Shown: piece after piece, positions 19,924 through 29,181 of the stretch
Position numbering within the stretch: the first letter of the stretch is position 1
How the letters are laid out: each line of letters starts with the position of its first letter
Notes under the pieces: model-generated
Told to the model about the DNA's origin: nothing
The model's database searches: none
Seen by the model: the letters and a program-made list of their open reading frames with translations, nothing else
Made by a program: the position numbers and the translations under genes
Assembly (NCBI GenBank): GCA_003284565.1
Contig: QBXO01000005.1
Location: forward strand, 1 to 64,000
Direction: 5' to 3'
Length of the DNA stretch: 64,000 nt
DNA from: SAR116 cluster bacterium AG-321-K23
GTDB taxonomy: Bacteria; Pseudomonadota; Alphaproteobacteria; Puniceispirillales; Marisalimonadaceae

Positions 19924-21092
19924 TTTTTTTCTCCTTTATTTAATTTTTTTATGAAGTATTCAGATAGAGGTTTGGTTTGCGTTTTTATTAATCGTTCAGA
20001 GGTTAAAATATTTAATTTTATTTGTAAATCGTGCTTTAAATTAAATAAATAAGGATACCATTCTCGCGAAAGTTCGCTTTTCCATTTCCATAAAAGATAA
20101 TCTATTGCTTCAATATGTTGAATATTTGCACTTGAATTAGTTGTAAAAGTCTCTGAGCTAAAATCTGGTTTTAAAAAATATTGCTTAATTTTATTAAAAA
20201 TGCTTGGTACTCCATGATTTTTTAAAATTTTTTCCCATTTGTTTTCACATTGGTTGTTACTTATTTTACTAGCCACTATGTCTAAAATCATTAAATCCGT
20301 ATTAATTAATCCAGTTGGATTTATCATGATATTATCCAACTTCTTTCTTCCAATGAAAGGTCCAATAAAAAGACGTCTTGGGCAGTAATCATTAGCATAA
20401 TAATTGTCCCAATAGATTATCTGATTATTTAGGATTTTTTTTATTTTTGAATAATTAGTTAAAGATTTTGAAACAACATTTTTACCACAGTAAAATACTT
20501 TGATTTTTGAGTCTAAGACAAAACTTAGATCACTTAAATAATTAGGTTCATCGTCAATCAATTCATCTGCATAGATTCTAGGTACGAAATAAATATTTTT
20601 ACCCAAACTTTCAGACAGCATATTTGCAAGAATGCCGTGACTAGTGCCTTCTGACAATTTATCACCAAATCTATTCTTAAAATCTTCCGGAATATCATCC
20701 AATAATAAGGCTATGGAATTTGCTCCATCTTCTAGTAATTGTTTTGATTTATAATAAAGTAAATTGTAATCAATACTTTCTTGATTTTTTGCCTTGTTAA
20801 ATAATGTCATGAAATCAAAGTCTAACCCAGGAGATATACCTGCTATAACATTTATATTATTTTCTTTACTAAATTGTGTGAAATCCCGAAAATTTTTTCG
20901 CCAATTCAAATCGTATTTTTTTCTCCAATTAAATCTATGGCACACATCCTCTTTAGGCGCGTATAGATAGGTATTCATATTATTTTTTTTTAGTGAATTA
21001 ATTATAAGTTTTCTATTTTCCCAACTTAAAAGTTTACCATAATAACCTTCTATGTAACCCGTTGTATTATTTTCATTTTTATTTTTTTTCAT
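19920..21092 (-). CDS. GH84-like beta-N-acetylglucosaminidase (NagJ/O-GlcNAcase-type domain)
   Basis: GYIEGYYGKLLSWENRKLIINSLKKNNMNTYLYAPKED; IALLLDDIPEDF with adjacent Asp-Asp typical of GH84. Confidence 0.82.
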   Translation of the reverse strand: MKKNKNENNTTGYIEGYYGKLLSWENRKLIINSLKKNNMNTYLYAPKEDVCHRFNWRKKYDLNWRKNFRDFTQFSKENNINVIAGISPGLDFDFMTLFNKAKNQESIDYNLLYYKSKQLLEDGANSIALLLDDIPEDFKNRFGDKLSEGTSHGILANMLSESLGKNIYFVPRIYADELIDDEPNYLSDLSFVLDSKIKVFYCGKNVVSKSLTNYSKIKKILNNQIIYWDNYYANDYCPRRLFIGPFIGRKKLDNIMINPTGLINTDLMILDIVASKISNNQCENKWEKILKNHGVPSIFNKIKQYFLKPDFSSETFTTNSSANIQHIEAIDYLLWKWKSELSREWYPYLFNLKHDLQIKLNILTSERLIKTQTKPLSEYFIKKLNKGEKK

Positions 21093-21148
21093 TTGATATC
21101 TTCATCTGTTATAAAATACCATAATATCTATATTAGGAGAAAAATATA

Positions 21149-21838
21149 ATGAAAATTTTAGCACTGGGGGCTCACCCTGACGATATTGAAATTTTTATGT
21201 ATGGTTTAGTTTCTATTTATAAAAATGAGGGTAATCAAGTGTTTACAATGGTTGCCACAGATGGAGCGAAAGGTGGCTCACAGCAAGATGATATATTAAT
21301 TAAGCAAAGAGCTGAGGAGACAACTGCGGGACTAAAAGACTTAGCCGCACCCATATTTTTAAATATACCAGATAGCGAATTAGGAGAAGATCCTGTTCAT
21401 CAAAAAATTATTAAAGAAAGCATCTTAAATATTATGCCAGATTTAATTATTACTCATTCGAAATATGATTATCATTCAGATCATCGATCATTATCACGAA
21501 TAACGAGTAATGCTGCTAGTCATCATATACCCATATTATCTTGTGATACTCTAATGGGAGTAAATTTCAAGCCAAATTATTATGTAGATATAACCAATTA
21601 TTTTAAAAAGAAAAAAGAAGCAATACTCAAACATAAAAGTCAAAAACCTCAAAGATTTGTGGACTTAATAAAATTAATGAATTCTTATAGAGCTGCTCAA
21701 TGTAATGCGCCTCTAGGTAGGTATGCAGAAGCATACAGTTTTTCATCATCATTTCCCTTTACCGATATAAGAGAAATCCTACCTTCTTCTCTTAAAGTAA
21801 GGCCCTTTCATATTGACAACCAAAACGGCTTTTTATAG
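21149..21838 (+). CDS. PIG-L/LmbE family deacetylase
   Basis: ILALGAHPDDIEIFMYG zinc motif; THSKYDYHSDHRSLSRI. Confidence 0.92.
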   Translation: MKILALGAHPDDIEIFMYGLVSIYKNEGNQVFTMVATDGAKGGSQQDDILIKQRAEETTAGLKDLAAPIFLNIPDSELGEDPVHQKIIKESILNIMPDLIITHSKYDYHSDHRSLSRITSNAASHHIPILSCDTLMGVNFKPNYYVDITNYFKKKKEAILKHKSQKPQRFVDLIKLMNSYRAAQCNAPLGRYAEAYSFSSSFPFTDIREILPSSLKVRPFHIDNQNGFL

Positions 21839-22924
21839 ATAATTATATACCTTACCTCCTGATAAAGGTTTTGAAACTCCGGTAGTTGACGGAAAGGTGA
21901 TTGGAAGGTTATAGATAGATCTAGCTGACAGGTAAGCGATTAATTCCGATTCAATAAAATCAAAATCAATGCCTAATTGTTTTTCATTAAAAAATTCTAA
22001 ATTTAGTTTTGCTTTTAATCTATTAATTAAATGAGTATTTCTATAACCTCCCCCACAAATTATTATGCTATTAACCTTTTTCGGTAGAAACCTAAAACTA
22101 GATACAATAGTATCAACCGTTAACTCAGCCAAAGTAGCCATCATATCATCATCTGAGTAATTATATTTAATTAATTCATCATAAAAGTTAATAAATGAGT
22201 TTTTGTCCAAAGATTTTGGAGGGTGAGTGTTAAAAAATTCATGATTTAGAAATTTTTTTATTATCGTTTTATTCGGTGTTCCTTTTGAAGCTAAAGTTCC
22301 ATTTTCATCAAAGTACTTGTCTGATATAAATGACATATAATTGTCCATTAATGCATTACCTGGTCCAGTATCAAAGCCAATTAAACTATTGCCATCCCAG
22401 TAAGTTAAATTTGAAACACCACCTATATTTAAAATACAAGATGGTAGTTTTAAATTAAGTTTTTCAATTATAAATTGATGATAAATGGGCGCTAATGGAG
22501 CTCCTTGACCACCTAATTCAACGTCTTTAGACCTAAAATTAAAAACAACATTCTTGTTGAAAATCTTTGCTAATTTTTTTGGATCCCCTAGCTGAATAGA
22601 TATTTTTTTGGTTGGGTTGTGATAAATTGTTTGACCATGAAAACCAATTATGTCAGTCATCTCAACGATGTTTAGGTCTTTTAAAGCAATATAATGTTCG
22701 TTTGTAATAAATTCGTCTAAATACTTTTTTCTTTTTAAATTAAAACTTATATCTTCTTTTAAAATATCCATTAATTTTGCTTTTGTATTAATACTATATT
22801 CATAAAAGTAATTTTTATTTAATCTCTTTAAGTCAATGCCATTAGTTTCGACTAAACTAATGTCTATACCATCCATACTAGTTCCAGTCATCAGACCAAT
22901 TATATTTAAAAAGTCATATTTCAA
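21833..22924 (-). CDS. anmK: Anhydro-N-acetylmuramic acid kinase
   Basis: IIGLMTGTSMDGIDISLVE; IGFHGQTIYHNP; QLGDPKKLA; CILNIGGVSNLTYW. Confidence 0.95.
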   Translation of the reverse strand: MKYDFLNIIGLMTGTSMDGIDISLVETNGIDLKRLNKNYFYEYSINTKAKLMDILKEDISFNLKRKKYLDEFITNEHYIALKDLNIVEMTDIIGFHGQTIYHNPTKKISIQLGDPKKLAKIFNKNVVFNFRSKDVELGGQGAPLAPIYHQFIIEKLNLKLPSCILNIGGVSNLTYWDGNSLIGFDTGPGNALMDNYMSFISDKYFDENGTLASKGTPNKTIIKKFLNHEFFNTHPPKSLDKNSFINFYDELIKYNYSDDDMMATLAELTVDTIVSSFRFLPKKVNSIIICGGGYRNTHLINRLKAKLNLEFFNEKQLGIDFDFIESELIAYLSARSIYNLPITFPSTTGVSKPLSGGKVYNYL

Positions 22925-22971
22925 AATTAAAATTTCCTTTTTATATTATTATTAATTATATAATATCTAAC

Positions 22972-23715
22972 ATGATTAGACATATTTCTAAAACAGAACT
23001 TTTATATAAAAAAAGTAAGCCTATAGACCATTTAAGTGTTCGTAAGGGCATAACATTAATGGTAAATGAACAAGAAGATGCTGCAATGGCAGTTAAAAAT
23101 GTCATTGATTCTATAGAGTTGGCTATTAATCAAATATACAAACGTTTAATGCTTCATAATGAAGGAAGATTGATATATGCTGGTGCAGGCACATCAGGCA
23201 GAATAGGTGTACAAGATGGTGTCGAACTTTTCCCAACATTTAATTGGCCAAATAGTAGGTTAGATTATATTATAGCAGGAGGTAACAAAGCTATACTAAA
23301 AGCTGTGGAAAATGCCGAAGATGACGTTTTGGCAGCGAAAGAAGCTATTTTAAAAAAAAAAATAAATTCAAATGACGTTGTAATTGGTTTAGCAGCAAGT
23401 GGTAACACGCCATTTACATGCAAAGTATTAGAAGAAGCAAGTAAAAAAGGTGCTCTTACAATTGCAATTAGCAATAATCCTGACGGATATATATTAAAAT
23501 TTGGACATGTTAGTATCATACTTGATACTCAAGAAGAAGTAATATTAGGTTCAACAAGATTAAAGGCTGGCACGGCCCAAAAAATTTGTCTAAATATAAT
23601 TTCTTCTATGGTTATGATAAAAATGGGTAGAGTGCAAAATGGAATTATGAGTCATATGGTTCCAACAAATGAGAAACTTAGACATAGAAAACTAAGATTA
23701 AACAAACAACTATAA
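22972..23715 (+). CDS. murQ: N-acetylmuramic acid 6-phosphate etherase
   Basis: GRLIYAGAGTSGRIGVQDGVELFPTF; VVIGLAASGNTPF; GSTRLKAGTAQKICLN. Confidence 0.95.
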   Translation: MIRHISKTELLYKKSKPIDHLSVRKGITLMVNEQEDAAMAVKNVIDSIELAINQIYKRLMLHNEGRLIYAGAGTSGRIGVQDGVELFPTFNWPNSRLDYIIAGGNKAILKAVENAEDDVLAAKEAILKKKINSNDVVIGLAASGNTPFTCKVLEEASKKGALTIAISNNPDGYILKFGHVSIILDTQEEVILGSTRLKAGTAQKICLNIISSMVMIKMGRVQNGIMSHMVPTNEKLRHRKLRLNKQL

Positions 23716-23821
23716 TCAAACTATTTAAAATATGATATAGTTATTAAGGTTAATATTTTTTTAAATTAAATTACTTTTATAAAAAATTATATTTCTAAAG
23801 TAATTTGTAATAATAGGATTA

Positions 23822-24838
23822 ATGAAAATTAGGAAAGTTGCTTTAATAACAGGATCATCTGGATTTATTGGTTTTCATTTAGCAAGATTTTTATTGTCTT
23901 GTGATTGGAAAATTATAGGCCTTGATGGAATGACAGATTATTATGATGTGAACTTGAAGTGGGCTAGACAAAAGCTTTTATGTGAAAACACTAGTTTCTA
24001 TAATTATCAGGGTATGGTTCAAGATTCAAAATTTTTAGATGAAATTTACTCAAGTCATAAACCTAATATAATTATACATTTAGCAGCTCAAGCTGGCGTA
24101 AGATACTCTATTGAGAACCCAATTTCTTATGTTGAGTCTAATCTAATAGGGACTTTCCATATCCTTGAAATGGCAAGAAGATATAAACCTGACCATCTAT
24201 TAATGGCATCAACTTCTTCTGTTTATGGAAGCAACAAAGATATGCCGCTACATGAAAATCAAAAATGTGATAACCCAATGTCTTTTTATGCCGCAACCAA
24301 AAAATCCAATGAAGTTATGGCTCATTCCTATTCTCATTTATATGATTTTCCAATAACTATGTTCAGGTTTTTTACTGTTTATGGGCCATGGGGAAGGCCT
24401 GATATGGCCTTGTTTAAATTTACTAAGAATATTTTATCAGACAAACCTATCGATGTGTATAATGAAGGAAATATGATCAGAGATTTTACTTACGTTGCTG
24501 ATTTGGTAGAAGCTATTTATCTTTTAATATCTAAAATCCCAACAAGGGTTAATAAAAGACAAGATATTATCAATAATGATAGTATTTCTGATGTAGCTCC
24601 TTTCAGAGTAGTTAATATTGGAAACTCTCAACCTATAAATTTGCTTGACTATATAAAAGAATTAGAAAGAGTATTGGGAAAAGAGGCGAAGAAAAACTTT
24701 TTAGGCATGCAGGATGGTGATATTCATAAAACACACAGTAATATAGATCTACTTGAGGCCCTTACAGGGTTTCTACCAAAAACAACTTTGCATGAGGGAA
24801 TATCTGAATTTGTAAAATGGTATAAATCATATTATTAA
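23822..24838 (+). CDS. NAD-dependent epimerase (UDP-glucuronate 4-epimerase-like)
   Basis: ALITGSSGFIGFHLARFLL; YDVNLKWARQ; MFRFFTVYGPWGRPDMALFKF. Confidence 0.92.
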   Translation: MKIRKVALITGSSGFIGFHLARFLLSCDWKIIGLDGMTDYYDVNLKWARQKLLCENTSFYNYQGMVQDSKFLDEIYSSHKPNIIIHLAAQAGVRYSIENPISYVESNLIGTFHILEMARRYKPDHLLMASTSSVYGSNKDMPLHENQKCDNPMSFYAATKKSNEVMAHSYSHLYDFPITMFRFFTVYGPWGRPDMALFKFTKNILSDKPIDVYNEGNMIRDFTYVADLVEAIYLLISKIPTRVNKRQDIINNDSISDVAPFRVVNIGNSQPINLLDYIKELERVLGKEAKKNFLGMQDGDIHKTHSNIDLLEALTGFLPKTTLHEGISEFVKWYKSYY

Positions 24839-24895
24839 TATAAATTAATTACCATTATGATAAATTTTTAAAAAAATAAATTATGTAAAAAAACA

Positions 24896-25648
24896 TCAAT
24901 TAAAATCCATCATTTTTATTATATTAAAATCTTCACCCATTCTCACAATAATTTTATCTAAAGGTTCTATTTTTGTTTGCATATGGAAAGCATTTGCGTG
25001 GATACAATTCAAACTATCAATCATAATGCCTACATGACCTTTCCAGAAAACAACACATCCTCTTTTTAAATAGTCAATATCCTTAATATACTTTTTTTTT
25101 AATTTCACTTGTTGTGAAGTGTTTCTAGGTATGTTTTCTCCATAAGTTTGGTAGGTTAATTGTAATAATGCTGAACAGTCTATTCCAATAGTGTCCCTAC
25201 CACCCCACTTATAAGGTGTTCCTTCAGATAATTCAGCAATGGCAACCCAATCTTTAACTTTATGATCAAGGCTTACTATGTGATTACTTGGGATATAACC
25301 AACTTGTGTTTTATTAGTGTATAATCTAATTTTTGCCCATTCAGACTGAATATTATCTATTACTAATTGAGAGCCTAAAGGGAGATAAAGTAGATAGTTA
25401 GACTTTGGATTTTTGTCTTCATAAACAAAAGATCTATTAGCAATAACTCTGTGTGTTGGGTTTTCTGCTTTGCCTAAACCTTCTTTTTTAACCCAACCGT
25501 GGTAGTTGTCAGTTTTTAATTTACAATAAACCCAATCTAAATATTCATCTAAAATCTCAACTTTTTCACCATATAAACATTCAGTTTCAAGAGGTGATGT
25601 CTGAGTAGGTTCTGATTTCATAAATACTGACGAATTAATAATGTTCAT
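24896..25648 (-). CDS. NlpC/P60 family peptidase with SH3-like domains
   Basis: GTPYKWGGRDTIGIDCSALLQLTYQTYG; GCVVFWKGHVGIMIDS. Confidence 0.93.
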   Translation of the reverse strand: MNIINSSVFMKSEPTQTSPLETECLYGEKVEILDEYLDWVYCKLKTDNYHGWVKKEGLGKAENPTHRVIANRSFVYEDKNPKSNYLLYLPLGSQLVIDNIQSEWAKIRLYTNKTQVGYIPSNHIVSLDHKVKDWVAIAELSEGTPYKWGGRDTIGIDCSALLQLTYQTYGENIPRNTSQQVKLKKKYIKDIDYLKRGCVVFWKGHVGIMIDSLNCIHANAFHMQTKIEPLDKIIVRMGEDFNIIKMMDFN

Positions 25649-26046
25649 ATGAATTTATCCTTAGCCCAAGTTGATACATCAAAATTAGGACAAGTTTTAT
25701 TAGTATTACCAGTATCTCGATGCCCAACTATTTTAGCTTCAGGATATAAAGATTTCCATTTTCGTAAAATTTTTTCTAATGATAAATACTGTTTTTTTGT
25801 AAACTTATTTCTTCCTATCAGACACACACCTAAGCTAATATCATTTTTACCTTTAACGTGAGCTCCAATCCAGTACTCAGGCCGCCCATTTTCTACTTTT
25901 CCAGATCTTTTGATTATTTTATGGTATCCTATGCCATCCCAACCAAATTCTAAATGCATTTTATGCAGATCTAAAGCACCTAAGTTTTGATTATCCTTGG
26001 TGTCAGAGCAATGAATTACAAGTAACTTAATATTTTTAATAAACAT
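25645..26046 (-). CDS. N-acetylmuramoyl-L-alanine amidase (Amidase_2 type)
   Basis: LLVIHCSDTKD; GWDGIGYHKIIKRSG; IVGHRDTGNTNKTCPNFD; 4-bp overlap with the downstream NlpC gene. Confidence 0.9.
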   Translation of the reverse strand: MFIKNIKLLVIHCSDTKDNQNLGALDLHKMHLEFGWDGIGYHKIIKRSGKVENGRPEYWIGAHVKGKNDISLGVCLIGRNKFTKKQYLSLEKILRKWKSLYPEAKIVGHRDTGNTNKTCPNFDVSTWAKDKFI

Positions 26047-26200
26047 ATTTGAATATTTTAACCAACCCTATAAATATTATTTACACCAATTAAAAAATAA
26101 TTGAAACTTATTTGAAAAAACTATATAAATATGACTAATTAATTTAAGGAAAATTGGTCATTTAATGCCTAATAATATAGGTTTTTATAATTATATGTCC

Positions 26201-26212
26201 GTGCGGTAGCTT
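26201..26212 (+). promoter_or_regulatory. ops/JUMPstart-like element (GTGCGGTAGCTT)
   Basis: Contains the GCGGTAGC core (26203-26210) of the RfaH-recruiting ops element, upstream of a ~37 kb all-plus polysaccharide gene run. Confidence 0.5.
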
Positions 26213-26245
26213 TGCCTAAAAAGTAGACACAGTATTACTAGAAAA

Positions 26246-26358
26246 TTAAAAATTTAGACAAGTTTTATTGGTATTACCAGTACTTCGATGTCTAACTATT
26301 TTAGCTTCAAGGTATAAAGATTTCCATTTTCTTTCAAGAATAGATTCTTTTAAATATG
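26246..26358 (-). pseudogene. Fragment of a second N-acetylmuramoyl-L-alanine amidase (C-terminal ~37 codons)
   Basis: Reverse-strand YLKESILERKWKSLYLEAKIVRHRSTGNTNKTCLNF* aligns with ...ILRKWKSLYPEAKIVGHRDTGNTNKTCPNFD of the intact gene at 25645-26046. Confidence 0.85.
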
Positions 26359-26574
26359 ACTAAATTAACTATTGATATGGTATCTAGTCTTAACTCTTTA
26401 AGTTAGTAAGATAAGCTATTAAGAGTTGTCTGTGAATAACATGAGTCTAACTAAGCAATCTAAAGTTACTTGATGTTCATCATTAGTAGTTTTATTTCAA
26501 ACCATCATAAATTGAATTTCACATCAGCTTCACATTCCTTGGTCCTAATAGTAGTTGGAAAATAAAAAAATAAA

Positions 26575-28737
26575 ATGATTTATCTTTTCACTCTAGTTAT
26601 TGCTATGCCTACTTTATATAAACGTGGCATTCTTATTGTAGCCGACTCATTAATGTTGATTTTTGCTTTGTGGTTATCATTTTCTCTGCGCTTGGAAAGT
26701 TGGTACTGGCCTGTTGGCGGAGAGAATAATGCCATTGCACTGCTGATGTTGTTTGCTCCAGTATTAGCTGTACCAGTTTTTATACAATTTGGACTTTATC
26801 GAGTCATTATCCGTTATCTTGGTGTGAAGGCTTTTTTGTCTGTTTTTAAGGCGGTCATAATTTATTCAGCTGCTTGGGGATTGTTGGTTTTTATAAGTGG
26901 CGTGCAAGGAGTGCCTCGTTCTGTGGTACCTATAAATGCCATGGTTGCATTATTTACAATTGGTGGATTACGTGTTTTAGCTCGATGGTTATTACGTAAA
27001 ATAGAAGATGTGAAACGAGCTAAAAAACATCATTTTGGCTTCGATATGGGTTTCATAAAACACAGGCCAGCCAAGGTGGTTATTTTTGGTGCAGGAGAAG
27101 CAGGGCGTCAATTGGCTGTTGGTCTGGGACAAAGTCACCAATGTATTTTGCTTGCCTTTGTGGATGACGACTTTAATCTTCAGGGACGAGATTTGATGGG
27201 GGTGCCCATTTTGTCTCAAGCAAAATTAGTTGAATTTGTGAGTCAGCATCAGGTAGATGACATATTGCTTGCCATTCCTTCTATTTCTCGAAAGCAACGC
27301 AATAAGATTATTGAAGGTTTAAGACCACTTAATAAGCATATACGTACCTTGCCTGGTTTAGCCAACATGGCTCGTGGACAATCTGATTACAGCCAACTAA
27401 ATGAATTAGACATTAACGATTTATTAGCACGAGAACCTTCAGTAGCAGACGAAGCTTTACTTCAATCTCAAGTAAGAGACCAAGTGGTTCTGGTGACCGG
27501 GGCTGGAGGTAGTATCGGAAGTGAACTTTGTCGTCAGGTATTACAGCGTAAACCTAAAATTTTGTTGTTATTTGATCAAAGTGAAATAGCCCTCTATACG
27601 CTCAATAACGAGTTACAGAAAATCCTTTATCAACTTAGTCAAGCAGAAAGCGTTGGGTTTTCTGGTGAACAAAACCAGGATAATGCTTCGAAAAATAATT
27701 TAGGTAATATTAATTTAATGCCTAGAATCGTGCCTTTATTGGGTTCTGTAACTGATGAAAAACGAGTGAGGGATGTGATATCTACTTGGAGACCTAGTAT
27801 TATTTATCATGCGGCAGCAATTAAGCATGTGCCTATCGTGGAAAAAAATATTGCAGAATGTGTAAAAACAAATATTTTTGGAACTTTAGTTATGGTCAAG
27901 GTGGCGATAGAGTGGCAAGTCGATCGATTTGTTTTAGTAAGCACAGATAAGGCTGTAAAACCTACTAATGCAATGGGGGCAAGTAAACGTTGTTGTGAAC
28001 TTATTTTGCAGGCCCTAGCGGCAGAGGTACAACCTGCTTTTGGGCCGTTATTGAGTGGTCAACAAAGTGTACGCACAGAGCATAAAACCCAATTGTCAAT
28101 GGTACGATTTGGAAATGTGTTGGGTTCCTCAGGTTCTGTAGTGCCATATTTCCGTAACCAAATCAAGCAAGGTGGACCAATCACCCTTACCCATAAGGAC
28201 GTTGTCCGCTACTTTATGACTATTCCAGAGGCTGCGCAGTTGGTTTTGCAAACCGGAGCGATGGCAGGTCAAGAACTGAGAGACACTATTGAAGAAAAGT
28301 GTGCTGAAGTATATGTGCTAGACATGGGTGAACCAGTTAAAATATATGACTTGGCACGTAGAATGGTTGAACTTTCTGGCCTCCGTGTTAAAGACGATGA
28401 TTTTCCATCAGGTGATATTGCCATTAAAGTTATTGGCTTACGCCCAGGTGAAAAGCTTTATGAAGAACTAATAATAGGTAATAATCTACAAAAAACCCAG
28501 CATACAAGAATTATGAAAGCGAGGGAAGAATACTTGCCTTGGGATGAGTTAACACCTTGGCTTAGCAGCTTAAAGGCTGCAGCTGAGAATAGTGATGTTT
28601 TGATGATACGCACTCTTTTTAAAAATCTTATACCTGAATACATTCCTGAAAAAAAAGTTGCAGACTTGATCTATAATGAACAAAGGAATAATAAGGACAA
28701 ATTTGATCAGAAAAAATTTCAAGTTCCACATTTTTGA
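26575..28737 (+). CDS. WbpM/CapD-type nucleoside-diphosphate-sugar 4,6-dehydratase (membrane-anchored)
   Basis: N-terminal TM helices; two Rossmann motifs VVIFGAGEAGRQLA and VLVTGAGGSIGSELCRQV; STDKAVKPTNAMGASKR. Confidence 0.93.
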   Translation: MIYLFTLVIAMPTLYKRGILIVADSLMLIFALWLSFSLRLESWYWPVGGENNAIALLMLFAPVLAVPVFIQFGLYRVIIRYLGVKAFLSVFKAVIIYSAAWGLLVFISGVQGVPRSVVPINAMVALFTIGGLRVLARWLLRKIEDVKRAKKHHFGFDMGFIKHRPAKVVIFGAGEAGRQLAVGLGQSHQCILLAFVDDDFNLQGRDLMGVPILSQAKLVEFVSQHQVDDILLAIPSISRKQRNKIIEGLRPLNKHIRTLPGLANMARGQSDYSQLNELDINDLLAREPSVADEALLQSQVRDQVVLVTGAGGSIGSELCRQVLQRKPKILLLFDQSEIALYTLNNELQKILYQLSQAESVGFSGEQNQDNASKNNLGNINLMPRIVPLLGSVTDEKRVRDVISTWRPSIIYHAAAIKHVPIVEKNIAECVKTNIFGTLVMVKVAIEWQVDRFVLVSTDKAVKPTNAMGASKRCCELILQALAAEVQPAFGPLLSGQQSVRTEHKTQLSMVRFGNVLGSSGSVVPYFRNQIKQGGPITLTHKDVVRYFMTIPEAAQLVLQTGAMAGQELRDTIEEKCAEVYVLDMGEPVKIYDLARRMVELSGLRVKDDDFPSGDIAIKVIGLRPGEKLYEELIIGNNLQKTQHTRIMKAREEYLPWDELTPWLSSLKAAAENSDVLMIRTLFKNLIPEYIPEKKVADLIYNEQRNNKDKFDQKKFQVPHF

Positions 28738-29181
28738 AATAAGTTTATTCTAACTTATATAGTGGCATGATGATTATAGGTTAAATTAAACTGTTTATAA
28801 AGTGATTAATTAAGCTTAGACATCAAAACTTCTAAACTGGGTTTTAACTTATAAACCACAAGGATTTGCTCAAATTAAAATCCAAGCGCCATATCTTTAA
28901 ACCTTGTATGTATGAGGATGTGGTATATTTCTAAAATTTCCACTACGCAGATACTAGCGCCGAACAAATCTATCTTCACAGGCTATTATATTATCAAGCA
29001 CCGACATCCTTTTTAGCACACAAGCCAAAACCTGAAGCGCCAGCACTTGGGCGAGTTGTGATTTATGTTTGATAATAGCCATTATCGGTTTTTAATAAAC
29101 CTTGGATAAAACTAAACAAAACTTATCAATATTAATTAATTGAAAAATGATATTTACTTAATTATTGATTATGGATCTTAA

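Noticed and set aside
22972-23715. murQ as a truncated gene (247 aa, shorter than the E. coli protein)
   Set aside because: All core motifs present and no sequence after the stop reads as MurQ; a shorter natural form is plausible
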